Source of the DNA: an uncultured Steroidobacter sp.
Lineage (GTDB): Bacteria; Pseudomonadota; Gammaproteobacteria; Steroidobacterales; Steroidobacteraceae
NCBI GenBank assembly: GCA_946478975.1
Contig: CAMLEO010000049.1
Coordinates: 1-31,834 of the forward strand
Reading direction: 5' to 3'
DNA: 31,834 bases
The translations under genes were made by a program, and so were the position numbers. This document shows positions 16,484 through 24,304 of this stretch, one piece after another (position 1 is the first letter of the stretch; every line of letters begins with the position of its first letter). The notes below the pieces were generated by a model, which saw only the letters and a list, made by a program, of their open reading frames with translations, did no database searches and was not told the DNA's origin.

Positions 16484-17644
16484 ATGACTTCTTCCTCTTC
16501 GCTGGGTTTCGCCACTCGCTGCATTCACGCCGGCCAGTCTCCGGATCCGTCGACCGGCGCGGTGATGCCGCCGATCTATACGACGTCGACGTATGCGCAA
16601 AGCAGCCCGGGCGTTCACAAGGGTTACGATTATTCGCGCACGGCGAATCCCACTCGCGGTGCCTGGGAACGGTGTATCGCCGATCTCGAAGGTGGCGTGC
16701 GCGGTTTCGCTTTTGCGTCCGGCATGGCCGCGACCAGCACGTTGCTGGAGCTGCTCGATGCTGGAAGTCACATCGTTGCGATGGATGATCTGTACGGCGG
16801 CACGTTTCGTTTGTTCGAGCGTGTGCGCAAACGTACCGCGGGCCTGGAAATTACTTTCGCGAATCTCGCCGAGCCCAAAGCGCTGGAAGCCGCGGTCCGT
16901 CCGAACACGAAACTGATCTGGATCGAAACGCCGACCAATCCGACGTTGCGGCTGGTCGATATCGCGTACGTGACGGAGTTCGCGCGCAAGCGGGGCATTC
17001 TCACCGTCGTCGATAACACGTTTGCCAGCCCGTGGGTGCAGCGGCCGATCGAGCTCGGTGCCGACATCGTGATGCATTCGGCCACCAAATATCTCAACGG
17101 TCATTCCGATATGGTCGGCGGCGTGGCGGTCGCAGCGAATGAAGAGCTGGCGGAGAAGGTCGCGTTCCTGCAGAACGCCGTCGGTGCGATCAGCGGCCCG
17201 TTCGACAGCTTTCTCGCGTTGCGCGGCTTGAAGACGCTGGCGTTGCGTATGCGCCAGTCGAGCGAAAATGCCTTGCGCATCGCCGGCTGGCTGGAAAAGC
17301 ACAAGCGCGTGGCGCGCGTGTTATATCCGGGGCTGCCGAGCCATCCGCAGCACGAACTCGCGAAGCGCCAGATGCAGAACGGCTTCAGCGGCATCGTGAC
17401 GTTCTTCGTCCAGGGCGGCTTGAACGAAGCCAAACATTTCCTCGAACGCTGCCGCCTGTTCACAATCGCCGAAAGCCTGGGCGGCGTCGAAAGCCTGGTC
17501 GATCATCCGGGCCTGATGACGCATGCGTCGATCCCGCCGGACAAACGGCGCGAGCTCGGCATCGACGATTCGTTGATCCGCCTGTCGGTCGGCATCGAAG
17601 ATGTTCAAGACCTGCTCGCGGACCTGGAGAACGCGCTGAGCTGA
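16484..17644 (+). CDS. Cystathionine gamma-lyase (or gamma-synthase), PLP-dependent
   Basis: 386 residues of the Cys/Met metabolism PLP family. The PLP lysine is in HSATKYLNGHSDMVGG (Lys202). The partner-subunit phosphate site is YDYSRTANPTRGAWE, with ASGMAATSTLLELL. The C-terminus carries the characteristic AESLGGVESLVDHPGLMTHASIP and IRLSVGIED. As a lyase it splits cystathionine to cysteine, 2-oxobutyrate and ammonia. Sequence alone separates gamma-lyase from gamma-synthase poorly; the upstream cystathionine beta-synthase favours the lyase. GAGGA lies 6 nt before the ATG. The stop is 2 bp from the convergent Arc-type gene. Confidence 0.9.
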   Translation: MTSSSSLGFATRCIHAGQSPDPSTGAVMPPIYTTSTYAQSSPGVHKGYDYSRTANPTRGAWERCIADLEGGVRGFAFASGMAATSTLLELLDAGSHIVAMDDLYGGTFRLFERVRKRTAGLEITFANLAEPKALEAAVRPNTKLIWIETPTNPTLRLVDIAYVTEFARKRGILTVVDNTFASPWVQRPIELGADIVMHSATKYLNGHSDMVGGVAVAANEELAEKVAFLQNAVGAISGPFDSFLALRGLKTLALRMRQSSENALRIAGWLEKHKRVARVLYPGLPSHPQHELAKRQMQNGFSGIVTFFVQGGLNEAKHFLERCRLFTIAESLGGVESLVDHPGLMTHASIPPDKRRELGIDDSLIRLSVGIEDVQDLLADLENALS

Positions 17645-17646
17645 GC

Positions 17647-17835
17647 TCACTGCGATGTTTCTTCTTCCGGCGCTGCGGGCGGCGGGACGTTGGCTCGTCC
17701 CGCTTTACGCAGCGCCTCTCTGAGCACGTACTCGATCTGCGCGTTCACGCTGCGCAGCTCGTCCTGCGCCCAGCGTTGCATGGCATCCAGGACCTCGCTG
17801 CTGATTCGCAGCGGATAAGCTTTCTTCTCGGCCAC
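17647..17835 (-). CDS. Arc-type ribbon-helix-helix DNA-binding protein
   Basis: 62 residues. The N-terminal ribbon-helix-helix is [43 protein letters not shown] (about residues 4-46), with strand YPLRI and two amphipathic helices, as in Arc and MetJ-like repressors. An Ala/Pro/Glu-rich tail follows. It lies 19 bp downstream of the SPFH gene on the same strand, so it is probably co-transcribed. The perfect inverted repeat in that operon's promoter region is a natural candidate for its binding site, which would make it an autorepressor. It is not a clear antitoxin, as no toxin gene is adjacent. Confidence 0.85.
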   Translation of the reverse strand: MAEKKAYPLRISSEVLDAMQRWAQDELRSVNAQIEYVLREALRKAGRANVPPPAAPEEETSQ

Positions 17836-17854
17836 TTTTTAAACGGCGAGCAGC

Positions 17855-18718
17855 TCAGCCGCTGTACAACGTGCCGGTGTTCACGATCGGCTGCGTGCCG
17901 CGCTCGCCGCACAACACCACCAGCAGGTTCGACACCATCGCCGCCTTGCGCTCTTCGTCGAGTTGCACGACGCCTCTCTCCGCCAGTTGTTCCAACGCCA
18001 TGTGCACCATCGAAACCGCGCCTTCGACGATTCGAGTGCGGGCCGCGATGATCGCGGCGGCTTGTTGACGTTGCAACATCGCTTGCGCCACTTCAGGCGC
18101 GTAGGCGAGATGACTCACGCGTGCTTCGATCACAGTGAGGCCCGCTTGTGCCAGTCGTTCCTGCACTTCGCTGCGCAGGTGCTCGTTGATTTCGGTGGCG
18201 TGCGAGCGCAAGGCAACTTTGTGATCTTCGTGCAGATCGTATGGATACGAGGTCGCCATCTGGCGCAGCGCCGCCTCGCTCTGGACCTGCACGAAGTTTT
18301 CGTAACTGTCGACGTTGAACACCGCTTCGGCCGCGTCATGCACCTGCCACACGACGACCGCCGCGATTTCGATCGGCGCGCCTTCCAGGTCGTTGACCTT
18401 CAACTTGCTGGATTCGAAATTGCGCACGCGCAGGGTCACGGTCTTCTTGGTGTAGAACGGATTGGCCCAGCGCAGCCCGCTGTTGCGCTCGGAACCGACG
18501 TACTTGCCAAAGAACTGCATCACCGCAGCCTGGTTCGGCTGCACGATGTAAAAGCCGAAGCCGCAAAAGACCACCAGCGCTGTGGCCACCATCGGCGGCA
18601 GCGGCGAGATGAACGCGTTCGTGGACTGCACGAACCACCACACGCACGCTGCCAGCAATGCGAGCAGGATCAATACCATAGGCACGCCGGGCAGGGTCAG
18701 CACTTGTCGTTCTTTCAT
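17855..18718 (-). CDS. SPFH (band 7/stomatin-like) domain membrane protein
   Basis: 287 residues. Two hydrophobic segments near the N-terminus (about 12-30, [18 protein letters not shown]; about 43-62, [17 protein letters not shown]) are followed by the SPFH domain (about 62-245): [30 protein letters not shown], then [43 protein letters not shown] and [42 protein letters not shown]. Proteins of this superfamily oligomerise on membranes and scaffold microdomains or proteases; the exact role here is unknown. AAGGAG lies 7 nt before the ATG at 18718. A strong inverted repeat is just upstream and the Arc-type gene just downstream. Confidence 0.92.
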   Translation of the reverse strand: MKERQVLTLPGVPMVLILLALLAACVWWFVQSTNAFISPLPPMVATALVVFCGFGFYIVQPNQAAVMQFFGKYVGSERNSGLRWANPFYTKKTVTLRVRNFESSKLKVNDLEGAPIEIAAVVVWQVHDAAEAVFNVDSYENFVQVQSEAALRQMATSYPYDLHEDHKVALRSHATEINEHLRSEVQERLAQAGLTVIEARVSHLAYAPEVAQAMLQRQQAAAIIAARTRIVEGAVSMVHMALEQLAERGVVQLDEERKAAMVSNLLVVLCGERGTQPIVNTGTLYSG

Positions 18719-18744
18719 GGGTCGGCTCCTTGCGATGGCAATAC

Positions 18745-18761
18745 GATATCACATTGATATC
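18745..18761. promoter_or_regulatory. Perfect 17-bp inverted repeat, candidate operator of the SPFH-Arc operon
   Basis: GATATCA-CAT-TGATATC: 7-bp perfect arms, 3-bp centre, 26 bp upstream of the SPFH ATG. On the minus strand TATCGT (18748-18743), preceded by TGA, resembles an extended -10, so the repeat would cover the core promoter. The likely ligand is the Arc-type protein encoded by the second gene. Confidence 0.6.
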
Positions 18762-18815
18762 ATTTCGCCAGTGAGATTGCCGACAGCGGTGTAAGCCGTC
18801 GTGAGACCTGGATAT

Positions 18816-18844
18816 TTGCCAACCGACCGCGGCGCCGCGATCAT
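18816..18844 (+). promoter_or_regulatory. Weak candidate promoter upstream of the MoxR-locus operon
   Basis: TTGCCA (18816-18821), a 17-bp spacer, then GATCAT (18839-18844), about 70 bp before the first ATG at 18918. The match to sigma70 consensus is partial (5/6 and 4/6); chance occurrence is possible. Confidence 0.3.
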
Positions 18845-18917
18845 CTGCGCCGCCGGGCGCTTGCAGCGGGGCGGCTGGCCAGATTCGCATCGACAAATAG
18901 ATCAGGGAGATTCGTTT

Positions 18918-19730
18918 ATGGCCATTCAACCCACTCAGCCGCAGGGTATCGGCGGCGTCCTGGATACGACGTTCCAGTTGTACAAGGCCTCGCTTGCCGA
19001 GGTCTGGCCCCTGAGTCTGTTGCTGGCAGTGGTCGGCGCGCCGCCCAGTGTTTATTTGATGATGCACAGTACCGGCTCGGTGTCGGACACCGACGCCGCG
19101 CTGGCAATGCTGGGTGCAATGTCCGATCCGGTTTACTGGCTGATCAACATCGTGACGTTCGCCGCGACGTGGTGGGTGGTCGGCGCTTTGTATCTAAAGC
19201 AGCAGGCGATCGCCACCGATCAGGATGTGAGCATCGGCGGAGCATTGGGAGCCGCGGCCGGGCGCATCGTGCCGATGTTCTTCATGTGGCTGCTGTTCGC
19301 CATCGCGCTCGCCATCGGTGCGATTCTGCTGGTGATTCCTTTCTTTATTTTGATGGTGAGCCTGATGCTCGCCCCGAGCCTGGTGCTGCTCGAAGGCAAG
19401 GGCCCGGTCGATTCGCTGATCGGAAGTCACAAACTGGTATGGGGCAACTGGTGGCGCACGGCTGCGATCCTGACCGTCGGCGGCATTCTGATGTTCGTGA
19501 TCTACCTGGCGCTGGCGCTGGTCATCGGCCTCATCGTGCCGTTCATCGGCTTGGGCGTGGGCGATGTCATGATCTCCACCATGGTGAGCACGTTGCTGAT
19601 CAGTGTGCTGCTCAACGTCGTCGCAGTCCCGTTCTTCTCGGCGATGCTGCTCGGCGTGTACTGGGATCTGAAGCTGCGCAAGGAAGGCGGCGACCTGGCC
19701 GCTCGCGTGGGTGCATTGAACGCCGCCTGA
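18918..19730 (+). CDS. Polytopic membrane protein, glycerophosphodiester phosphodiesterase membrane-domain/YciC-like
   Basis: 270 residues from the ATG at 18918 (MAIQPTQPQGIGGVLDTTFQLYKASLAEVWPLSLLLAVVG), with GGGAGA 8 nt upstream. The frame stays open back to 18801, but that part is not membrane-like and lacks a ribosome site. About six hydrophobic segments: WPLSLLLAVVG, PVYWLINIVTFAATWWVV, IVPMFFMWLLFAIALAIGAILLVIPFFILMVSLMLAPSLVLL, AILTVGGILMFVIYLALALVIGLIVPFIGL, STLLISVLLNVVAVPFFSAMLLGVYWDL. N-terminal DTTFQLYK and internal SLIGSHKLVWGNWWR are typical of this membrane-domain group. There is no catalytic phosphodiesterase domain. It is the first gene of the MoxR-locus operon; the next starts 4 bp after its stop. 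Function unknown. Confidence 0.85.
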   Translation: MAIQPTQPQGIGGVLDTTFQLYKASLAEVWPLSLLLAVVGAPPSVYLMMHSTGSVSDTDAALAMLGAMSDPVYWLINIVTFAATWWVVGALYLKQQAIATDQDVSIGGALGAAAGRIVPMFFMWLLFAIALAIGAILLVIPFFILMVSLMLAPSLVLLEGKGPVDSLIGSHKLVWGNWWRTAAILTVGGILMFVIYLALALVIGLIVPFIGLGVGDVMISTMVSTLLISVLLNVVAVPFFSAMLLGVYWDLKLRKEGGDLAARVGALNAA

Positions 19731-19734
19731 TTTC

Positions 19735-20652
19735 GTGCGCTCGATCGTCCTCTTTATATGTCTGCTCGCCGCGCCGGCCCTCATAGCCCCGGAAGAGCGG
19801 CCCGCGCGGCAAGTTGTAGACGATTTAATAGAGTACGTGGGCGCCAATGTCATCGGCATCGAGGCGCTCGAAGAACAGTGCCCCGGCATCGAGCAGGCGC
19901 TGGGCGATCTCGGCCTCGATCCGTTCATCGGCGATTCGCAATGGGACACGATCGGTGCGTATGGCCTGATGACCTTGCGCAGCGTGGCGGAGCGCTACAG
20001 CAAACCGCCGCCGGCGCGAACGGTGCAAGCCGACAGTCTTCATTCCATCCTCGATGAGTTGAAACCACCTGCGCAGGCGGAAAAGCCGCTCACCTGGCTG
20101 GAACGTTTCAAGCGCTGGCTGCGCAATTTGCTGAGCCAGAAGGAGTCCGGCGACGATTCCTGGTTGAACCGCTGGTTCAACGAGCACTCGCTGTCCGAGA
20201 CGGCGCGAAACGTTTTGTTCTACGGCTTGGTGAGCCTGGTGGTGCTGCTCGCCGTGGTCGTGATCGTCAATGAAGTGCGGGTGGCGCGCAAAGGCCGGCG
20301 CAAGAAAAATCGCGCGGCTGCCGGCGATGTGCTCGGAATTTCTACCGACGCGCTCGCTGCGCCATTGGACCTGGAAACCGCGGCACGCAACGAACGTCCT
20401 TCCATCTTGTTACAAATGCTGGTCGCCACGTTGGTGAAATCGGGGCGCTTGCAGGCGGAGCGCAGCCTCACGCATCGTGAGCTGGCGGCGCGTGCCAGGT
20501 TCGACGATTCCTCCCAGCGCGAGAATTTCCGGCGCGTCGCTCAGCTGGCCGAACGCGTCGTGTACGGCGGCGATGAGTCGCCCGCCGAACTCGATGACGT
20601 CGTGCAGGCCGGTCGCGCCTTGCATTCGCAATTGTCTGGAGTGGGCGCTTGA
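19735..20652 (+). CDS. DUF4129-domain membrane protein
   Basis: 305 residues from the GTG at 19735, 4 bp after the previous stop, with no obvious ribosome site, so probably translationally coupled. Residues 1-18 (MRSIVLFICLLAAPALIA) look like a signal peptide. An extracytoplasmic domain (about 20-155) follows, then one transmembrane helix (about 160-180, LFYGLVSLVVLLAVVVIVNEV), a basic stop-transfer (RVARKGRRKKNR) and a cytoplasmic C-terminal DUF4129 region (about 235-300, RSLTHRELAARARFDDSSQRENFRRVAQLAERVVYGG). DUF4129 proteins commonly sit next to MoxR ATPases and DUF58 proteins, as here. The stop overlaps the next start (TTGA). Biochemical role unknown. Confidence 0.85.
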   Translation: MRSIVLFICLLAAPALIAPEERPARQVVDDLIEYVGANVIGIEALEEQCPGIEQALGDLGLDPFIGDSQWDTIGAYGLMTLRSVAERYSKPPPARTVQADSLHSILDELKPPAQAEKPLTWLERFKRWLRNLLSQKESGDDSWLNRWFNEHSLSETARNVLFYGLVSLVVLLAVVVIVNEVRVARKGRRKKNRAAAGDVLGISTDALAAPLDLETAARNERPSILLQMLVATLVKSGRLQAERSLTHRELAARARFDDSSQRENFRRVAQLAERVVYGGDESPAELDDVVQAGRALHSQLSGVGA

Positions 20653-22001
20653 AGGACCGGCTGATCACGCTGGCGCTGGCGATCGCCGCTTTCGCGGCGT
20701 TCTATGCGTTGATGGGCCCGAAGCCGTCGAGCCCCGAGGAAAAGCCGACGCGTCCGCTCAGCATCGAGGCCGGCCCCAATGGCTATCTCGGTTTGACGCG
20801 TTGGCTGACGTCGGAGCATGTGCCGGTGCTGTCGCTGCGCGAGCGCTACGGAAAGTTACAACAACTGCCGGAGATCGAAGCCAAGAGCGGCAATCTGATG
20901 CTCGCGACAGCGCCGCAGCTGTATCCATTGCGTGGAACGGAAGTCGCGCCGCTGCGCAGTTGGGTGAATCAAGGCAATACGCTGCTGATCGTCGCCGGGC
21001 TGTCGGACACGCCGGACTGGTCCATGGGCGAAGGCATCGATCCAGATTTCATGTCCAACATGGAAGCAATGACGGACCTGCGTTTCATGCAGCCCGAGCC
21101 CGAGCCCGAGCCCGAGGCCGAACCGGAAGCGAAGCCCAACACCCCGCAGCCGCCGAAAACATCCAAGCCTCAGCAAACTCCCAAGCGCAAGCCATCGATG
21201 CGTGAGCAGGCGGCGGCCGCAACCAAGTACGATCAGCCGGTTCATTTCCAAATGAAACCGGCCGGTCCGCATCCGTTGCTCGACGGCGTGGAGACCGTCA
21301 CGGCGTTGTCGGAATATCCGAGCGCCAAGTGGCGCGCCTGGCTGGAGGGGCAGGGCGAAGCCGTTGTCGAGCTGGCGCACGATCCGGAGTCGGGCGTGCC
21401 GGTGCTGTGGGTGCTGCCGTCCGGACAGGGGCAGATCATTCTCAGTGCGTACGGCAGCATCTTTACTAACAAAGCGCTGGGCAGCGACGATAACGCCCGG
21501 CTGCTCGCCAACATCGTGCGCTGGTCGGTGCGTGACGGCGGTAAATTCATCATCGACGATGCGCATCAAGGGCTGGTCGCGTTCTACGATCCGAGCGCGT
21601 TCTTCGGCGACCGCCGGCTGCATCTCACATTGTGGTGGCTGGTGGGCTTGTGGCTGGTGTTCGTGCTGAGCTCGCAGCGGCTGCGCCCGGCGATCTCGAA
21701 ATGGAGCCCGGTCGATATCACCGGCTTCGTGCGCGCGACCGGCGGTTTCATGGCGCGAGTACTGCGGCCGGCGATTGTCGGGCAGCAGTTGTTTGCTAAT
21801 TTCTTTAACGACACGCGCCTGCGCATGGGCCTGCCACAGAACGGCGAGCCCACCTGGGACTGGCTGAGCGTGCAGACAGCGGTAGCGCCACAAGATGTTC
21901 TGCGACTGCAGGAGTTGCACGCAAAAGTGCAGCACGGGCGTCGCGTCGATTTGTTACGTCTGCATAATCTGCTGGTGCGTGTACGCACGGCATTGAAGTA
22001 A
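20649..22001 (+). CDS. DUF4350-domain membrane protein
   Basis: 450 residues from a TTG at 20649, overlapping the DUF4129 stop by 4 bp; the TTG fits coupled, low-level translation. An N-terminal anchor (residues 4-22, RLITLALAIAAFAAFYALM) precedes an extracytoplasmic DUF4350 domain: GPNGYLGLTRWLTSEHVPVLSLRERY, LMLATAPQLYPLRGTEVAPLRSWVNQGNTLLIVAG, and ARLLANIVRWSVRDGGKFIIDDAHQG. This is interrupted by a Pro/Glu/Lys-rich linker (about 149-185) containing PEPEPEPE. A second membrane helix is at about 325-342 (LTLWWLVGLWLVFVLSS), followed by a cytoplasmic tail. The DUF4350 part resembles the ThuA/GATase-like fold used in ABC-type transport accessory proteins; that is recollection, not proof. Function unknown. 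Confidence 0.85.
   Translation: MKDRLITLALAIAAFAAFYALMGPKPSSPEEKPTRPLSIEAGPNGYLGLTRWLTSEHVPVLSLRERYGKLQQLPEIEAKSGNLMLATAPQLYPLRGTEVAPLRSWVNQGNTLLIVAGLSDTPDWSMGEGIDPDFMSNMEAMTDLRFMQPEPEPEPEAEPEAKPNTPQPPKTSKPQQTPKRKPSMREQAAAATKYDQPVHFQMKPAGPHPLLDGVETVTALSEYPSAKWRAWLEGQGEAVVELAHDPESGVPVLWVLPSGQGQIILSAYGSIFTNKALGSDDNARLLANIVRWSVRDGGKFIIDDAHQGLVAFYDPSAFFGDRRLHLTLWWLVGLWLVFVLSSQRLRPAISKWSPVDITGFVRATGGFMARVLRPAIVGQQLFANFFNDTRLRMGLPQNGEPTWDWLSVQTAVAPQDVLRLQELHAKVQHGRRVDLLRLHNLLVRVRTALK
21093..21116 (+). repeat. Hexanucleotide tandem repeat (CCCGAG)4 inside the DUF4350 gene
   Basis: Four perfect copies encode Pro-Glu repeats in the extracytoplasmic linker. Since the unit is 6 bp, slippage would change linker length without shifting the frame. 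Confidence 0.85.
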
Positions 22002-22960
22002 TGGCTCAAGGAAGCTCGATGAACGCTCTGCAATCCTTCGAAGAACGCCTGCAACGAGAGCTCGGCGCCGTGGTGTTGGGGCTGCAGCCCGTGATTCGCG
22101 CCCTGGCGATTGCCGTGGTCGCGCGCGGTCACGTCTTGTTACAAGGCGCACCGGGCCTCGGCAAGACGCTGCTCAGCAAAAGTCTTGCGACGTCGTTACG
22201 CGGCGTGTTCAAACGCGTGCAAGGAACGTCCGATCTGATGCCGGCGGATATCACTGGCGTGCACGCGTTCGACGCCGAGCAGCGGCAGTTCGTATTCCGT
22301 CCGGGCCCGGTGTTCGCAGATGTGCTGCTGGTCGACGAGATCAATCGCGCCGGGCCGAAAACTCAATCGGCGCTGCTGGAAGCGATGGAAGAGCGCCAGG
22401 TGACGGTCGATCGCCAGAACTATCCATTGCCGAACAATTTCCTGGTGGTCGCAACCCAGAATCCGCGTGAGTTCGAAGGCACCTATCCGCTGCCCGAATC
22501 GCAGCTCGATCGTTTCATGCTTCGGGTCGATCTCTCGTATCCGGGGCGCGAGGACGAGCTGGCGATCATCGCTCGCTACGGCAGCACCGATGCTCACGCT
22601 CGCTCGGAGACTGATGAAACATTGCCGGCGTTGGATCTGGACGCCATTCGCCAGGCGGTCGAGCAGGTTCATCTCGCGCCGGAGTTGTCGGCTTACGTCG
22701 TCGACATCGCTGCGGCGTCTCGCACGCACAGTCATGTGAGCCTGGGATTGTCGACTCGCGGCGTGCTCGCGTTGGTGCGTGCGGCTCGCATCTTTGCCGG
22801 CATGCGCGGTGGGGATTTCGTTACGCCGGATGACGTGAAGCAGGTCGCGCCGTTGGTGATTCCGCATCGTTTGATGCTGGCGCCCGAGGCGCTGCTCGAA
22901 GGGGTGACTGAGCAAGCGATCACGCAGCAGCTGCTCGATCGCACGCCGGTTCCTCGCTAA
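22001..22960 (+). CDS. MoxR-family AAA+ ATPase
   Basis: 319 residues from the ATG at 22001, which shares one base with the previous stop (TAATG). An alternative ATG at 22019 (MNALQSFEERLQREL) has AAGGA 7 nt upstream and may be the true start. Walker A GAPGLGKT (49-56), Walker B VLLVDEINRA (108-117), sensor I region LPNNFLVVATQNPREFEGTYPLPESQLDRFMLRV, and the C-terminal AAA-lid-2 with THSHVSLGLSTRGVLALVRAARIFA and VTPDDVKQVAPLVIPHR. MoxR ATPases act as chaperones that load or remodel partner complexes, typically with DUF58 or VWA-domain proteins; a DUF58 gene follows 21 bp later. The client is unknown. Confidence 0.96.
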   Translation: MAQGSSMNALQSFEERLQRELGAVVLGLQPVIRALAIAVVARGHVLLQGAPGLGKTLLSKSLATSLRGVFKRVQGTSDLMPADITGVHAFDAEQRQFVFRPGPVFADVLLVDEINRAGPKTQSALLEAMEERQVTVDRQNYPLPNNFLVVATQNPREFEGTYPLPESQLDRFMLRVDLSYPGREDELAIIARYGSTDAHARSETDETLPALDLDAIRQAVEQVHLAPELSAYVVDIAAASRTHSHVSLGLSTRGVLALVRAARIFAGMRGGDFVTPDDVKQVAPLVIPHRLMLAPEALLEGVTEQAITQQLLDRTPVPR

Positions 22961-22981
22961 TCTCAAGTCACATTCAAGATC

Positions 22982-24280
22982 ATGCATCTGCGTTCGAATG
23001 CGCTCGTGTTCGCGGTGCTCACGGCACTGGTTGCGATCCTGGGCGCGTGGAGCGGCGATTCGCAGCTGGAGAATGTCTGGTTGCTGCCGCTGGCTTTGCT
23101 GTTGCTCGGGCTGGCGTACGAAGCGTGGGTCGTTTCGCGGGCGCAACTGAGTTTGCGTGTTACGTCGGCGGAGCAGGGCATCCTGGGGCGCACGATGTCT
23201 TTGCAGCTGCAGCTCCAGCAGTCGCTCGGTCGCACGGCTACCGTGCAACTTGCCCCTGCAGCGCCTGATGCCATCGAGATCGATACAAACATTCAGACGG
23301 TGGTAATGCCTGTCGATGAGGCGGCGACGGTTGAGCTGCGCACGACGCCGAGAAAGCTCGGTGTGCATGCGTGGCCTAGTATGCAGGCGCGCATCGCCGG
23401 GCCGTTGGGGCTGGCGTGGTGGTCTCGAAAGATCGAGCCGAGTTATTCGATGAGGGTGATGCCCGAGCTGTTGCGCGATGGCGCCCGGCGTTTCGGTTCT
23501 GTGAGTGGAGGCGTGCGGACACGATCCATTCTTGGGGCTGGCGCGGAGGTTTTGCAGCTACGAGATTATCGTGCGGGCGATCCGCAGAATCTCATCGACT
23601 GGAAAGCGACCGCACGTCGCGGGCAGTTGGTGAGCCGCGATTTCACCGAGGATCAGCATCTCGATATCGTCATTGCCATCGATGCGGGTCGAGCGAGTGC
23701 CCTGCGCGCAGGAGAGCTGGATCGGCTCGGCCATTACATCAACCTCGCCGCGCGATTCGCGGAGCACGCGGTGGCTCAGGACGATCGCATTGGCATCGTG
23801 TTGTTTGCTGACCAGCCGATTGCGACGCTCGCGCCTGGGCGGGGGATTGGGACGGTGCTGCGGATTCGGCAGATGCTCGCGGCGGCTTCGTCGAAGCTCG
23901 CGGAATCGAATCCGTTGAACGCGGCGTTGCGCATTCGTTCGCTGGTGCGTCATCGGAGTTTGGTCGTGATGTTGACTGACGTCGATGACGCGACGGTTGC
24001 CGGGCAGCTGGCGTCTGCGGCCCGCTTGCTGCTGCCCAAACATTTGCCGCTCATCGCGGGCTTGTCGAGCCCTGAGGCTGAGGCTCTGCGGACGGCGCCT
24101 GCGCATTCGTGGCTCGATCCTTATGAGTCACTCGCTGCCCAGGAATACTGCTCCCGCCTCGAACGCAACGCCCGCGCCCTTCGCGCCCTCGGCGCTCCCG
24201 CGATCGTCACGCGACCGGAATACATGGAACGTGCGGTGTTCGAAGCCTACGCGGAATTCAGAAACCGCCGGCGGATCTAG
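22982..24280 (+). CDS. DUF58-domain (von Willebrand A-like) protein, MoxR partner
   Basis: 432 residues. Two N-terminal hydrophobic segments (about 7-24 and 32-50, VWLLPLALLLLGLAYEAWV), a beta-rich region, then the DUF58 signature LRDYRAGDPQNLIDWKATARRG (192-213), and a VWA-like fold starting DIVIAIDAGRAS (228-239), whose DxGxS could bind metal (MIDAS-like). Later core strands are DDRIGIVLFADQP and HRSLVVMLTDVDD. DUF58 proteins are standard partners of MoxR ATPases. No ribosome site is obvious before the ATG. It is the last gene of the plus-strand operon, convergent with the SpoIIM gene at 24 bp. Confidence 0.93.
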   Translation: MHLRSNALVFAVLTALVAILGAWSGDSQLENVWLLPLALLLLGLAYEAWVVSRAQLSLRVTSAEQGILGRTMSLQLQLQQSLGRTATVQLAPAAPDAIEIDTNIQTVVMPVDEAATVELRTTPRKLGVHAWPSMQARIAGPLGLAWWSRKIEPSYSMRVMPELLRDGARRFGSVSGGVRTRSILGAGAEVLQLRDYRAGDPQNLIDWKATARRGQLVSRDFTEDQHLDIVIAIDAGRASALRAGELDRLGHYINLAARFAEHAVAQDDRIGIVLFADQPIATLAPGRGIGTVLRIRQMLAAASSKLAESNPLNAALRIRSLVRHRSLVVMLTDVDDATVAGQLASAARLLLPKHLPLIAGLSSPEAEALRTAPAHSWLDPYESLAAQEYCSRLERNARALRALGAPAIVTRPEYMERAVFEAYAEFRNRRRI

Positions 24281-24304
24281 CCGTACGCGACCCCTGGCGT
24301 CTTA

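Noticed and set aside
17647..17835. Arc-type gene as an antitoxin of a toxin-antitoxin pair
   Set aside because: No RelE/ParE, PIN or Fic-like small gene is adjacent. The partner is a membrane SPFH protein.
20856..21935. 359-residue minus-strand ORF opposite the DUF4350 gene
   Set aside because: Composition is shadow-like (His/Arg/Gln-rich; Gly-Leu repeats mirror the Pro-Glu repeat). The plus frame has coherent domains and coupling to neighbours.
22196..23368. 390-residue minus-strand ORF opposite moxR and the DUF58 gene
   Set aside because: It spans two real genes, is Arg/His/Gln-rich, and has no motif.
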